Source of the DNA: DATCZB01 sp035513215
GTDB taxonomy: Bacteria > Pseudomonadota > Gammaproteobacteria > Steroidobacterales > Rariloculaceae
Length of the DNA: 57,210 bases
Direction: 5' to 3'
Assembly: GCA_035513215.1 (NCBI GenBank)
Contig: DATKCK010000087.1
Coordinates: 1 to 57,210 of the forward strand
The position numbers and the translations under genes are program-made. Shown here one piece after another: positions 43,521-52,215 of the stretch. A model generated the notes under the pieces. The model was given only the letters and a program-made list of their open reading frames with translations, was not told the origin of the DNA and searched no databases. Position 1 is the first letter of the stretch; each line of letters opens with the position of its first letter.

Positions 43521-45140
43521 TCAGCGTCTGAGCGCGCCGGCCGCGAGCACGAGTGCGCCAAGCACGGACGAGACGACGCCGGCAGCGACGGGATAGAGAT
43601 CGAAGCCGAGCCAGAGAACACCCCCGATCAAAAATACCGCGCCCGCGAACATGCGCCTCGCCCGAATACCCGCGAGACGATGGTGCCGGCGATCCGGCCG
43701 CGGAGGACGATTGTCGCTGCGCTCGCGCTCCCTGACGAACGAGTGCAGCAGATTCGGCAACGCGATCAGATCCTCGCTGATCTCGGGCCAGTCGTCGATC
43801 AGGCGCTTCAGATGGCTCACGGGGCTCGAGCGCTCGCGCATCCAGTCCTCGAGAATCGGCTTGGCCGTCGTCCAGAGGTCGAGCTCGGGATAGAGGTCGC
43901 GCCCGAGACCTTCTATCGCGAGCAGTGTCTTTTGCAGCAGCACGAGCTGTGGCTGAACTTCCATGTCGAAGCGCCGCGCCGTCTCGAACAGACGCACGAG
44001 CACGAGCCCGAAAGAGATCTCCTTGAGCGGCTTGTCGAAGATCGGCTCGCAGACGGCGCGCACGGCGGATTCGAACTCGTCGACGCGCGTATGCGGCGGC
44101 ACCCAGCCCGAATCGACGTGCAGGCGCGCGATCCGCCGGTAATCGCGCTGGAAGAAGGCCAGGAAGTTGCCGGCCAGATAGCGCTGATCCTCCCGTGTCA
44201 GCGTGCCCATGATGCCGAAATCGATGGCGACGTATTTCGGCCGCTCGGGGTCCGTGACGTCGACGAAGACGTTGCCGGGATGCATGTCGGCATGAAAGAA
44301 ATTGTGCCGAAAGACCTGCGTGAAGAAGATCTCGACGCCGTTCTTCGCGAGCCGCTCGATGTTCGTTCCCGCGGCGACGAGCGCAGCCCGGTCGCTGATC
44401 GGCACGCCTTCGATACGCTCGAGCGTCAGGACGTTGCGCCGGCACAGATCCCAGTGCACCTCGGGCACGTAAAGGAGATCGGTTCCGGCGAAGTTTCGCT
44501 TGAGCTGCGACGCGTTCGCGGCCTCACGCATCAGATCGATCTCGTTGCTCAGCGTCGTCTCGAATTCTTCGACGACGGCGACGGGCCTTAAGCGCTGCGA
44601 CGGCGGCCAGTAGCGCTCGGCGAGCTGAGCCAGCGCATGCAGCACCTCGATGTCGGCATTGATCTGCTTGCCAATCCCCGGCCTTAGAACCTTGACGACC
44701 ATGCGGGAACCGTCCTTGAGCGTCGCGCTGTGGACCTGCGCGACCGAAGCGGCCGCGAGCGGCTCGGCATCGAACGAGCCGAAGCACTCCTCGATCGTCC
44801 GACCCAGTGCCTGCTCGATCATCGCGATAGCCTGCGCGGACGGGAACGGCGGCACGTGATCCTGCAGCAGCGCGAGCTCGTTGGCGATCTCTTCGGGCAG
44901 CAGATCGCGCCGGACCGAGACGGCCTGGCCGAACTTGACGAACAGGGGGCCGAGCTCCTCCAGCGCGAGGCGTATCCGCCGGCCCAGCGGCCCCTTGCGG
45001 CGGCCGCCGAACGACAGCAGCCGGTTCAGAAACCCCAGCGGGCGAAACAGATGCGTCGAGGTGACGATCTGATCGAGCCCGTGACGCACGAGCGTTCTCT
45101 GAATCGTGATCAGCCGGAGCACGAGGCGGATGCGTCGCAT
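43521..45140 (-). CDS. ubiB: UbiB atypical kinase-like protein
   Basis: UbiB is an ABC1/ADCK-type membrane ATPase needed for ubiquinone synthesis. The 539 residues contain the family KxGQ segment KFGQAVSVRRDLLP, the Ala-rich loop AAASVAQVHSATL, VVKVLRPGI, the catalytic loop HADMHPGNVFVD and the metal-binding AIDFGIMG. Two hydrophobic segments at the C-terminus (AGAVFLIGGVLWLGFDL and AAGVVSSVLGALVLAAG) anchor it. It is 2 bp from ubiJ and is the third gene of ubiE-ubiJ-ubiB. Confidence 0.95.
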   Translation of the reverse strand: MRRIRLVLRLITIQRTLVRHGLDQIVTSTHLFRPLGFLNRLLSFGGRRKGPLGRRIRLALEELGPLFVKFGQAVSVRRDLLPEEIANELALLQDHVPPFPSAQAIAMIEQALGRTIEECFGSFDAEPLAAASVAQVHSATLKDGSRMVVKVLRPGIGKQINADIEVLHALAQLAERYWPPSQRLRPVAVVEEFETTLSNEIDLMREAANASQLKRNFAGTDLLYVPEVHWDLCRRNVLTLERIEGVPISDRAALVAAGTNIERLAKNGVEIFFTQVFRHNFFHADMHPGNVFVDVTDPERPKYVAIDFGIMGTLTREDQRYLAGNFLAFFQRDYRRIARLHVDSGWVPPHTRVDEFESAVRAVCEPIFDKPLKEISFGLVLVRLFETARRFDMEVQPQLVLLQKTLLAIEGLGRDLYPELDLWTTAKPILEDWMRERSSPVSHLKRLIDDWPEISEDLIALPNLLHSFVRERERSDNRPPRPDRRHHRLAGIRARRMFAGAVFLIGGVLWLGFDLYPVAAGVVSSVLGALVLAAGALRR

Positions 45141-45142
45141 CG

Positions 45143-45745
45143 CTATCCGTCCCGTTTACCGAGGCGCCGCTCGAGATTCTCGATTCGACGCTCGGCGCGA
45201 TCGACGTCATCGCGAATCCGGTCGACCTCGCTGCGGAAGCGCCGCGCGAGCGGCGGCGGCACGAGCGTCGGGCTCTCTTCCTGGAGATACTCGGCGATAT
45301 TCTGCTCGAACGCTCTGCCGGCGTGCTCGCCGAAGCGGCCGAGGCGCCGTCCTGCCTCGCCGACGGCATGCGCCGGCACGCCGCCGATCCAGTCGGCGAT
45401 GACGTCCTCGAATTCAGGTATGGCGAGCCGCATCAGATCGGCGAAGCCTTCGGCGATGTCGACGTTGCCGTTGAGGCTCGCGTCGACGCTCCTGAGATCC
45501 GAAAGGCTCGCGGACCGCGCGAGCTTCAGCAGATCGAAGGCCGATGCCGTGAGCTCGACGTCGCAATCGGCCGCCGAGCGCGAGAGCTTCAGGGCTCCGC
45601 CGGCGCTCTCGAGCACGATGCGAAGGCTGGTGCCTTTGACTGCCACGGCGAAGCGCTTGCCCTCGAGACCGGCGAGACGCTCCCTGGCGGCCGTCGACGC
45701 GCCGATCTGCTCGTTGAGCATGCGCTCTGCGAGAGACAGCAGCAT
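45143..45745 (-). CDS. ubiJ: UbiJ ubiquinone biosynthesis accessory factor (SCP2 domain)
   Basis: UbiJ binds ubiquinone intermediates in the soluble Ubi complex with UbiK. The ATG at 45743-45745 gives MLLSLAERMLNEQIG and 200 residues. The N-terminal half is an SCP2-like lipid-binding domain (LAGLEGKRFAVAV, FDLLKLARSA). The C-terminal end, after RRFRSEV, is a coiled coil with heptads of D/R/E. The start is 4 nt downstream of the ubiE stop. The order ubiE-ubiJ-ubiB is the gammaproteobacterial standard. Confidence 0.92.
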   Translation of the reverse strand: MLLSLAERMLNEQIGASTAARERLAGLEGKRFAVAVKGTSLRIVLESAGGALKLSRSAADCDVELTASAFDLLKLARSASLSDLRSVDASLNGNVDIAEGFADLMRLAIPEFEDVIADWIGGVPAHAVGEAGRRLGRFGEHAGRAFEQNIAEYLQEESPTLVPPPLARRFRSEVDRIRDDVDRAERRIENLERRLGKRDG

Positions 45746-45749
45746 TACT

Positions 45750-46520
45750 CTAGAGCCGGAAGCCCCGATGCAAGGCGACGATGCCGCCCGAGAGGTTGAA
45801 GTGCTCGCAGCGCTCGAAGCCTGCATCCTCCATCATCGACTGGAGCGTCGCCTGATCCGGATGGCGGCGAATCGATTCGGCGAGGTATCGGTAACTATCG
45901 GCATCGTTTGCAACGAGCCTGCCCATGCGCGGCAACACCTCGAATGAGTAAGCGTCGTAGACGGCATTGAGGGCGCCGAGCTTCGGCCGCGAGAACTCGA
46001 GCACGAGCAACCGGCCGCCGGGCTTCAGTACGCGGTGCATCGAGCCGAGCGCTTTGCCCTTGTCGGTCACGTTGCGAAGACCAAAGCCGATCGTCACGCA
46101 GTGAAAGCTGCGGTCGGCGAACGGCAGCGCCTCGGCATCGGCGACGAGACAGCTCACATTGCGCGTCAGGCCCGCATCGAGTAGACGGTCCCGCCCCACC
46201 GTCAGCATGTCGCGGTTGATGTCCGTGACGATCACATGTCCGGTCGGGCCGACTCTGCGCGCAAGCGCGATGGCGAGATCGGCCGTCCCGGCCGCGACGT
46301 CGAGCGCCCGCTGTCCGCGTTTGAGCCCCGTCTTCTCGACGGCGAATCGCTTCCAGAGCCTGTGCAGGCCGAACGACATCAGGTCGTTCATCACATCGTA
46401 GCGCGATGCCACGGAATCGAAAACGCTGCGAACGCGGGTCTTCTTCTCGCCTTTCGGGATGCGCTCGTACCCGAAGTCCGTGTACGCGCGCGTTTCTGCG
46501 CTGTCGTTCGGTTGGGCCAT
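45750..46520 (-). CDS. ubiE: Ubiquinone/menaquinone C-methyltransferase UbiE
   Basis: This SAM-dependent methyltransferase methylates 2-polyprenyl-6-methoxybenzoquinol. The 256 residues show VFDSVASRYDVMNDLMSFGLHRLWKRF, the SAM motif I ALDVAAGTADLAIALARR, DINRDML, and FGLRNVTDKGKALGSMHRVLKPGG (parts). It is divergent from the cresol-dehydrogenase-like gene across 97 bp, where both promoters must lie. Confidence 0.96.
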   Translation of the reverse strand: MAQPNDSAETRAYTDFGYERIPKGEKKTRVRSVFDSVASRYDVMNDLMSFGLHRLWKRFAVEKTGLKRGQRALDVAAGTADLAIALARRVGPTGHVIVTDINRDMLTVGRDRLLDAGLTRNVSCLVADAEALPFADRSFHCVTIGFGLRNVTDKGKALGSMHRVLKPGGRLLVLEFSRPKLGALNAVYDAYSFEVLPRMGRLVANDADSYRYLAESIRRHPDQATLQSMMEDAGFERCEHFNLSGGIVALHRGFRL

Positions 46521-46617
46521 GGCCGCAGTATAGGTCAGAAGCGCCCCGGCCAGCTTGAGATACGGGGACGATGGCGTACGATGGCGGATACAACGCAGAA
46601 GAAATCAGGGGATCAGC

Positions 46618-48132
46618 ATGCCGTTACCGCCCGGCGTCAACGAGACGGATTTCGCGGCGGCGCTCGATGAGTTTCGGCGCGTCGTCGGCAACGAGTGGGT
46701 CTTCTCGAGCGACGCCGACGTCGATCTTTACCGCGACGCTTATTCGCCGTTTCTCAACGAACCCGAGGACCCGGTTCCGTCCGCGGCGGTGGCCCCACAA
46801 ACCACGGAGCAGGTCCAGGCGTGCGTCCGGATCGCGAACCGGTACCTGCTGCCGCTCTGGGCCATCTCGACCGGCAAGAACCTCGGCTACGGCGGCTCGG
46901 CGCCGCGCGTCTCGGGATCGGTCATGATCGACTTGAAACGCATGGACCGCATCCTCGAGATCAGCGAGACGAACCACTATGCCCTCGTCGAGCCCGGTGT
47001 CAGCTACTTCGATCTCTATCGCGAGATTCAGGCGCGCGGCCTGAAGGTCTGGATCGATCCGCCCGACCCCGGCTGGGGCAGCCTCGTCGGCAACACGCTC
47101 GAGCGCGGCGGCGGCTATACGCCGATGCGCGATCACTTCGCGGCGCAATGCGGCATGGAGGTCGTGCTGCCCGACGGCGAGCTTCTGCGCACCGGCATGG
47201 GCGCGCTGCCCGGCGCCGGGACCTGGCAGCAATACCGCTACGGCTTCGGTCCCTATCTCGACGGCATCTTCACCCAGTCGAGCCTCGGCATCGTGACCAG
47301 GATGGGCGTCTGGCTGCTGCCGGAGCCCGAGGCCTACCGCCGCGGTACGGTTGCCATCGACAGCAACGAGGATCTCGGCGCGCTGATCGAGGAGATCAAC
47401 TATCTGATGAACTCGAACACGGTGCAGGGAACGCTGAGGCTGCAAAGCGCGCTCGCGTCATTCGAGGATGGCGGCGTGAGCCAGGGGTGGGCCGCCGAGC
47501 TTCAGTTCTACGGCCCGGATCGGGTCGTCGACGCGCAGTGGGAGCACAGCCAGGAGCGCGTTCGTCGCCGGCTGCCGCAGGCTTCGTTCACCGACGGTCC
47601 GAAATACCGTTTTCCCTTGTCAGAAGCAGAGATCGCAGGGCTCGCCAACGCCGTGCCGCTCGGCATTCCGGGGCTGTCGGCATTCTCTTTTGGCGCCGGA
47701 CAGAACCAGGGGCATCTGTGGTTCGCGCCGATCATCCCGATGACGGGCGAGGCCATACTCGACGCGGTGACCGTGCTACGGGGGGCCCTGGCCGATCTCG
47801 GGGTGCCGGCCAACGCATTGATTCCGCCGCAATCCTATTTCCCGCGATCGATCGTGATATTCGTCGGCTTTCCGATCACGGCCGACATCGAGACGAATCG
47901 GCGAACGCGCGAGACTTACCGCCGGCTCGTCTCGCTCGCCGCCGAGCGCGGCTGGGGCGAATATCGCACGCACATCGCGTTCATGGACGAGGTCATGGAT
48001 TGCTATTCCTTCAACGATCACGCGCTCAGGCGTTTCCACGAGCACATGAAAGACTCGATCGATCCGAACGGGATCATCGCGCCGGGCAAGAACGGGATCT
48101 GGCCGGCTCGCTGGCGCAATCAGCAGGCATGA
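46618..48132 (+). CDS. FAD-linked phenol oxidoreductase, p-cresol methylhydroxylase/vanillyl-alcohol oxidase family
   Basis: The start is the ATG at 46618 with an AGGGGAT ribosome-binding site, giving 504 residues. The PCMH-type FAD domain is seen as VAPQTTEQVQACVRIAN, ISTGKNLGYGGSAPRVSGSVMIDL and YALVEPGVSYFDL. The cap domain follows, and the C-terminus has RTHIAFMDEVMD..YSFNDHA and DPNGIIAPGKNGIWP. The family oxidises 4-alkylphenols (p-cresol, eugenol, vanillyl alcohol) via a quinone methide. The cytochrome gene that follows favours a hydroxylating dehydrogenase (PchF-like). No Tat or Sec signal is clear. The substrate is inferred from the family only. Confidence 0.88.
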   Translation: MPLPPGVNETDFAAALDEFRRVVGNEWVFSSDADVDLYRDAYSPFLNEPEDPVPSAAVAPQTTEQVQACVRIANRYLLPLWAISTGKNLGYGGSAPRVSGSVMIDLKRMDRILEISETNHYALVEPGVSYFDLYREIQARGLKVWIDPPDPGWGSLVGNTLERGGGYTPMRDHFAAQCGMEVVLPDGELLRTGMGALPGAGTWQQYRYGFGPYLDGIFTQSSLGIVTRMGVWLLPEPEAYRRGTVAIDSNEDLGALIEEINYLMNSNTVQGTLRLQSALASFEDGGVSQGWAAELQFYGPDRVVDAQWEHSQERVRRRLPQASFTDGPKYRFPLSEAEIAGLANAVPLGIPGLSAFSFGAGQNQGHLWFAPIIPMTGEAILDAVTVLRGALADLGVPANALIPPQSYFPRSIVIFVGFPITADIETNRRTRETYRRLVSLAAERGWGEYRTHIAFMDEVMDCYSFNDHALRRFHEHMKDSIDPNGIIAPGKNGIWPARWRNQQA

Positions 48133-48476
48133 GACGAACGGCCGGCATGGTCCACGGCGTGCTGCTCGCGGCAGCGCTCGGTGCAATCGTCCTGCCGGCT
48201 CCGGCCCGCTCGCAGGAAAACGAGGATCCGGGCAAGGCGCATTACGACAAATGGTGCACGCCGTGTCACGGCGACGGCCCGGGCAAGCCCGGGACGGATG
48301 TGCTCCGGCAACGCTACGGCGATCGTCTGCCCGCGCTGCTCGAGGAACGGACGGACATGACGGCCGACTACCTTCGGACCTTCGTGCGCGAGGGCATCGG
48401 CGTCATGCCGCAGTTTCGCAAGACCGAGCTCACGGACTCGGAGCTCGCCGCGATGATCGAGTATCTCCTGCGTTAG
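48129..48476 (+). CDS. c-type cytochrome subunit of the flavocytochrome
   Basis: A 115-residue secreted cytochrome c. The signal peptide covers about residues 1-28 (cleavage near PARSQ). The single haem site is CTPCH at 43-47 and the likely axial Met is 94 (GVMPQF). It overlaps the flavoprotein gene by ATGA, which matches the pchF-pchC type pairing in which the cytochrome accepts electrons from FAD. Electrons would then pass to the respiratory chain in the periplasm. Confidence 0.88.
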   Translation: MRRTAGMVHGVLLAAALGAIVLPAPARSQENEDPGKAHYDKWCTPCHGDGPGKPGTDVLRQRYGDRLPALLEERTDMTADYLRTFVREGIGVMPQFRKTELTDSELAAMIEYLLR

Positions 48477-48554
48477 AGGTCCGGGCTTGCCGGCGCGCCC
48501 TGTCGGCGCCAATCTGCCGCCGCCGCCGGCGCCAGCCGGTCGCCGGGCTTCGAG

Positions 48555-48974
48555 CTACTCGCTTTCTCTGCCGGGCGCGGCGCCGATGCCGCCCGCCCCG
48601 ACGAAGAGCTTCGAGCCGTCGGTGAACGTGATGTCCTGGCCGCTCGCGCGTTTCGCGCCGTCGCGGGCGAGGAAACCTTCAACGATGATCTCCGTGCCCG
48701 GCGGCAGCGAGTCCCTGGTCCAGCCGCGCCGAATCAGCGCGTTCGGCGCGCCGCCTTCGATCCGCCAGTGCTCGACCTCGCCGTTGTCGTTGACGACGTC
48801 GAGGTTGATCCAGGCGTGCGGATTGATCCACTCCCACTTCGTGACCGTGCCTTCGAGCCGAACCGGCTTGTTATTGTCGAACTCGGCCGAGAACGCATGA
48901 TGGGCGTTGGCGGCGGCGGCAGCCAGGGTGATGCCGGCGGCGCCGGCGATAAAACTGATAAGCCTGATACGCAT
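48555..48974 (-). CDS. Secreted DUF6152-type protein
   Basis: A 139-residue protein with a signal peptide ending at ANAHHAFSAEFD. The mature part is a small beta-domain with the conserved LEGTVTKWEWINPHAWI motif and GWTRDSLPPGTEIIVEGF. This is the pattern of DUF6152 proteins, often found beside outer-membrane or unknown secreted proteins in soil and marine bacteria. Function is unknown. It is 21 bp downstream of the next minus-strand gene and probably co-transcribed with it. Confidence 0.82.
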   Translation of the reverse strand: MRIRLISFIAGAAGITLAAAAANAHHAFSAEFDNNKPVRLEGTVTKWEWINPHAWINLDVVNDNGEVEHWRIEGGAPNALIRRGWTRDSLPPGTEIIVEGFLARDGAKRASGQDITFTDGSKLFVGAGGIGAAPGRESE

Positions 48975-48995
48975 CGTCAGTCTCCTCGTTTGATC

Positions 48996-49799
48996 TCATT
49001 CCTCAACTTTCTTGAGGTGCCCGTAAAGCAACTCTTCGGCAAACTCCACGCACTTGTATTCGAGCAGCTGCGCGTTGTTCTCGACCCGGCGGTATAGCGG
49101 CATCGAGACCGTCCACGGCCGAGAGAACGTGTTCGGGTCCTCGATCGTCGCTTCGTAATCGATGTGGTTCGGCCCCGCGAGCGTGTAGCGCTCAATCACC
49201 CTGAGCGCATTGCTGTGATGGTTGCCGGCGCGGTCGAACCACGTCAGGCCGTTGAAATCCGTGACCTCGATGACGAGCGTATCGCCTTCCCAGCGGCCGT
49301 TCGACCAGCCCATGTAGCTCTCGATCGGCGACGGCACGACCTCGTCCATATGCACGACGCGGTTCGCGCTCGCGAACTCGTAAGCGAACAGGATGTCGCC
49401 GACGCCCTGGACGATGCGAAACGGATACGGCAGGTAGATCGCCCGCGGAATGCCGGGCTGGTAGCACTTGGCCTCCGGATCGTTGCCCGGCCAGCCGGCG
49501 CGGTTCTCCTCGCGCACGGCGAGCGCTGCCGGCAGGTAGGGGATGTTGCCGCCTTCGACCACACTTTGACCGGCCGGGATCGCGCCGATGGCGCCGAGCT
49601 GCCAGAACTCGGGCAGCGCCTCGGCCGAATGGCCCTCGATGTTCCAATGGGCGGTGCCGATGGCCTGCCAGACGCCGTTGAGATTCGGCCTGCCCTCGAT
49701 CCGCTCGGGCATTTCCTGGGCCGGTGCAATGGTGCCATATGCGGCAAGAATCACGGCCAATGCCCCGGCCGGCACGCTCGATATGGATCGCCCCCCCAT
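48996..49799 (-). CDS. Secreted protein of unknown function
   Basis: The ATG at 49797-49799, preceded by a GAGGGGAA ribosome-binding site, gives 267 residues. A signal peptide precedes APAQEMPERIEGRPNLNGVW. The mature part carries the blocks YLPYPFRIVQGVGDILFAYEF, MGWSNGRWEGDTLVIEVTDFN, HHSNALRVIERYTL and HIDYEATIEDP (quoted in parts). I recognise this as a recurring, uncharacterised secreted family that often occurs in several copies. It shares blocks with the divergent gene at 49899-50870. No catalytic motif is evident. Confidence 0.8.
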   Translation of the reverse strand: MGGRSISSVPAGALAVILAAYGTIAPAQEMPERIEGRPNLNGVWQAIGTAHWNIEGHSAEALPEFWQLGAIGAIPAGQSVVEGGNIPYLPAALAVREENRAGWPGNDPEAKCYQPGIPRAIYLPYPFRIVQGVGDILFAYEFASANRVVHMDEVVPSPIESYMGWSNGRWEGDTLVIEVTDFNGLTWFDRAGNHHSNALRVIERYTLAGPNHIDYEATIEDPNTFSRPWTVSMPLYRRVENNAQLLEYKCVEFAEELLYGHLKKVEE

Positions 49800-49898
49800 C
49801 TTGAGATTCCCCTCTCGCTGCGATTCGCCTGTTCTGACTGTCCCGGAATGATAACTGAAGGCGTATACTTTTGAACTCCGATCGGCGGAGGAACCGAC

Positions 49899-50870
49899 AT
49901 GAAGCGGACTAATGCCTTGGGCGCCGCGGGGCTTTTCGCCCTCGCAGCGATCACCGCAACGGCCCAGCAAATCGACGGCGGCTCGGACTGGATGCTCGAG
50001 CGCCTGCCCTGGGGCGACCCCGACCTGACGGGCGTGTTCTCGAGCGACGACATGCGCGGCGTGCCGGTCGAGCGCCCGGAGGAGTTCGGCGACCGTCTTT
50101 TCATGACGGACGAGGAGTTCGCGGAAAGACAGGAAAGGAACGATGCGGAGGTCGCGAGGCTGGACGAGGGCGGGACTGCCTTCTTGTCCGAGCGCGGCAT
50201 TCGCAGCTTCCGCCAGACTTCCCTGATCGTCGACCCGCCGAACGGACGCATGCCGCCGCTGACGCCGGAAGGCGAGGTCATCCGCGCGGCGCGCCCGCCG
50301 CGCGGCGAAGAGCCGCCGCCCGCGTCGTGGCTGGACCGCTCGCTTTACGATCGCTGCATCACGCGCGGCGTCGTGGGCTCGGTGCTGCCCGTCATCTACG
50401 GCAACGGCTTCGAGATCTATCAGACACCCGATACTGTCGTGATTCGCTACGAGATGATTCACGAGGCGCGCATCGTTCATCTCGACGGCCGCCCTCACGT
50501 CGACGACGAGATTCGCACCTACATGGGCGATCCCGTCGGTTACTGGGACGGCGACACGCTCGTCGTCGAAACGACGAATTTCCGCGGCGAGACGGGCATC
50601 GGCCTCAACGGCAACGGCTTGCCGACGACGCCGGCCATCAAGCTGACGGAGCGCTTCACCCGCGTAGACGAGCACAGGATCGATTACGAGGTGACGGTAG
50701 ACGATCCCGGTCTCTACACGGAGCCGTTCACGATGGCCATGCCGCTGACCAATCAACCGGGCTACGCGGTGCTCCCCTATGAGTGCCACGAAGGCAACCA
50801 CGCGATGGCGAATATCCTGAGCGCGGCGCGTGCCGAAGAAGCGGCGGCGGAGGCTGCACAGACCGAGTAG
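49899..50870 (+). CDS. Secreted protein of unknown function, paralogue of the divergent neighbour
   Basis: A 323-residue protein with a signal peptide (about 1-22, ending ATAQQ). The C-terminal half has YGNGFEIYQTPDTVVIRYE, HLDGRPHVDDEIRTYMGD, GYWDGDTLVVETTNF and HRIDYEVTVDDPGLYTEPF (in parts), matching the same block order as the divergent gene upstream (G.WEGDTLV.EVT.F, DYEATIEDP). The N-terminal part is longer. Function is not known. It lies 99 bp from its divergent paralogue. Confidence 0.8.
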   Translation: MKRTNALGAAGLFALAAITATAQQIDGGSDWMLERLPWGDPDLTGVFSSDDMRGVPVERPEEFGDRLFMTDEEFAERQERNDAEVARLDEGGTAFLSERGIRSFRQTSLIVDPPNGRMPPLTPEGEVIRAARPPRGEEPPPASWLDRSLYDRCITRGVVGSVLPVIYGNGFEIYQTPDTVVIRYEMIHEARIVHLDGRPHVDDEIRTYMGDPVGYWDGDTLVVETTNFRGETGIGLNGNGLPTTPAIKLTERFTRVDEHRIDYEVTVDDPGLYTEPFTMAMPLTNQPGYAVLPYECHEGNHAMANILSAARAEEAAAEAAQTE

Positions 50871-50910
50871 GCGATTTCGACTCGCCGTGGGTGGGTCGCG
50901 CTCGAGTCGA

Positions 50911-51369
50911 CTAGGTGCGCTCGCTATCGCCTGATAGATCCGCCAGCTGTCGAAGTATGCCTTCCTTCTCCGCCGGAGAGCGGCCTTCGTAGTAGTAGTC
51001 GATCAGGCGTCTGACGACGGCCACTTTCAGCTCCCGGGAGTCCCGCGGCAACTCGAAACCTACGTCGTCGAACGCGCGCACGACCGAGAACAGTTGCTCG
51101 AGCTCGGGCTCCGACAGCTTTCGATCTTCCTCGATTGTCTTCCTGACGCGCTGGTAGATTCTCGTCGTATAGGTCTGCCCGACGTTCCGGGCTACCGGCC
51201 CGATCGGCGTGGCGACGGCGCGATCGATGACCGATTCGAGCAGCGCCAGACCTTCCTCCAAATGGGACAGCCCATCCGCGGTCATCAGCGTGGCTTCAGC
51301 CCTGGCCAGGCGGTCTCTGGCCAGCTTGAGATCCGGGGGCTCGGCCATTCGCCTCATGAAGTTACTCAT
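50911..51369 (-). CDS. Hypothetical helical protein
   Basis: A 152-residue protein without signal peptide or membrane segment. It is rich in Leu, Arg and Glu and predicted to be helical throughout (RDRLARAEATLM, LEEGLALLESVIDRA, RKTIEEDRKLSEPELEQL). I do not recognise a family. It overlaps the upstream gene by 4 bp, so the pair is an operon. Confidence 0.65.
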   Translation of the reverse strand: MSNFMRRMAEPPDLKLARDRLARAEATLMTADGLSHLEEGLALLESVIDRAVATPIGPVARNVGQTYTTRIYQRVRKTIEEDRKLSEPELEQLFSVVRAFDDVGFELPRDSRELKVAVVRRLIDYYYEGRSPAEKEGILRQLADLSGDSERT

Positions 51370-52067
51370 TCGACAATCGTAAACGCCGAGTATCGCTCGA
51401 CGACTCGCATCTGGCCCGCTGGAAACTCGACAGTCTGCCGGCGAAGCATCGGGTGTCCCACCGAATCGACCTGAAGCGCCGCCGAGCCTGCCGGTTCCCC
51501 GGCCACCGTGAGCGCGAAGGAGAGGGCGTCGGCGTCGGCCGCGAACGAGCCGAGCGTGACCCAGTCGCGAACGCCGCCTGCCGCATGGTCCGGTGCCGCT
51601 CCCGCCGTCAGCCTTGCGAGATTGTGCAGGATGCCCATACGAGTCACGCCGATCACGAGCGCTTCTTTCAGATACGCCGGCGTCGCCGTGCGCGCGAAGT
51701 TCGTCCCGCTACCGAGCTCGAGCTGATTCCCGCTGGTTCGGAGCAGCAAATCGACCGTCTGACCGTCGAACGTGCCCGACGCCGCAAGCCGCACGTCGGC
51801 AGCCGGGCCGATGTCCAGAGCGCCCTGAAGGTCCGCCTCGACCACACCTTCGGCAGTCACTCGAAACTCGAACCGCATGCCGTCGGCGGCGAGCAACCGC
51901 TCCTCGAGAGCAAAGAAGTCGGCGGCCGGCCCAGTTCCTGCTGCTGTCGGCGGCTGCTGCGCTTCCGCGCAGCCTAGAGCCAGACAGAAAATGCCGCAGC
52001 GCGAGAGCCAGCGGATCGCCTTTCGCTGATCGCTTCCCGGCCACGAGAAGGTCGCGCGACACATCAT
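51366..52067 (-). CDS. Hypothetical exported protein
   Basis: From the ATG at 52065-52067 the protein has 233 residues. The N-terminus MMCRATFSWPGSDQRKAIRW is followed by a hydrophobic stretch ending LALGCAEAQQ, consistent with a signal peptide and perhaps a degenerate lipobox (ALGC). The mature region is beta-rich, with alternating segments such as MRFEFRVTAEGVVEADLQG and LRTSGNQLELGSG, as in lipoprotein-carrier-like or DUF-type periplasmic proteins. No family is recognised with confidence. The downstream overlap with the helical gene suggests a joint role. Confidence 0.62.
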   Translation of the reverse strand: MMCRATFSWPGSDQRKAIRWLSRCGIFCLALGCAEAQQPPTAAGTGPAADFFALEERLLAADGMRFEFRVTAEGVVEADLQGALDIGPAADVRLAASGTFDGQTVDLLLRTSGNQLELGSGTNFARTATPAYLKEALVIGVTRMGILHNLARLTAGAAPDHAAGGVRDWVTLGSFAADADALSFALTVAGEPAGSAALQVDSVGHPMLRRQTVEFPAGQMRVVERYSAFTIVE

Positions 52068-52080
52068 CGCCGCGCGACCG

Positions 52081-52215
52081 CTAATACAGGTACTTCCACG
52101 TGTCGGCACCATCGAAGGTCCGTATCCTGACACCGTCGACTTCCTCAGGCGAGATCATTCGTGCGTTGACGGCAATCCGGCTATCGCGGGACTTCAGACA
52201 GGTCGCTGTCAACAT
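52081..52215 (-). CDS. Possible 44-residue protein or gene remnant
   Basis: An open frame from ATG 52213-52215 to TAG 52081-52083 encodes a peptide ending DGADTWKYLY, with RDSRIAVNARMISPEEVDG before it. It ends 13 nt before the exported-protein gene. Directly upstream on the same strand another frame reads RVLPDPVFWIRNDEPLHGRLHV. The two pieces could be parts of one frameshifted gene. No family is recognised. Confidence 0.3.
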   Translation of the reverse strand: MLTATCLKSRDSRIAVNARMISPEEVDGVRIRTFDGADTWKYLY

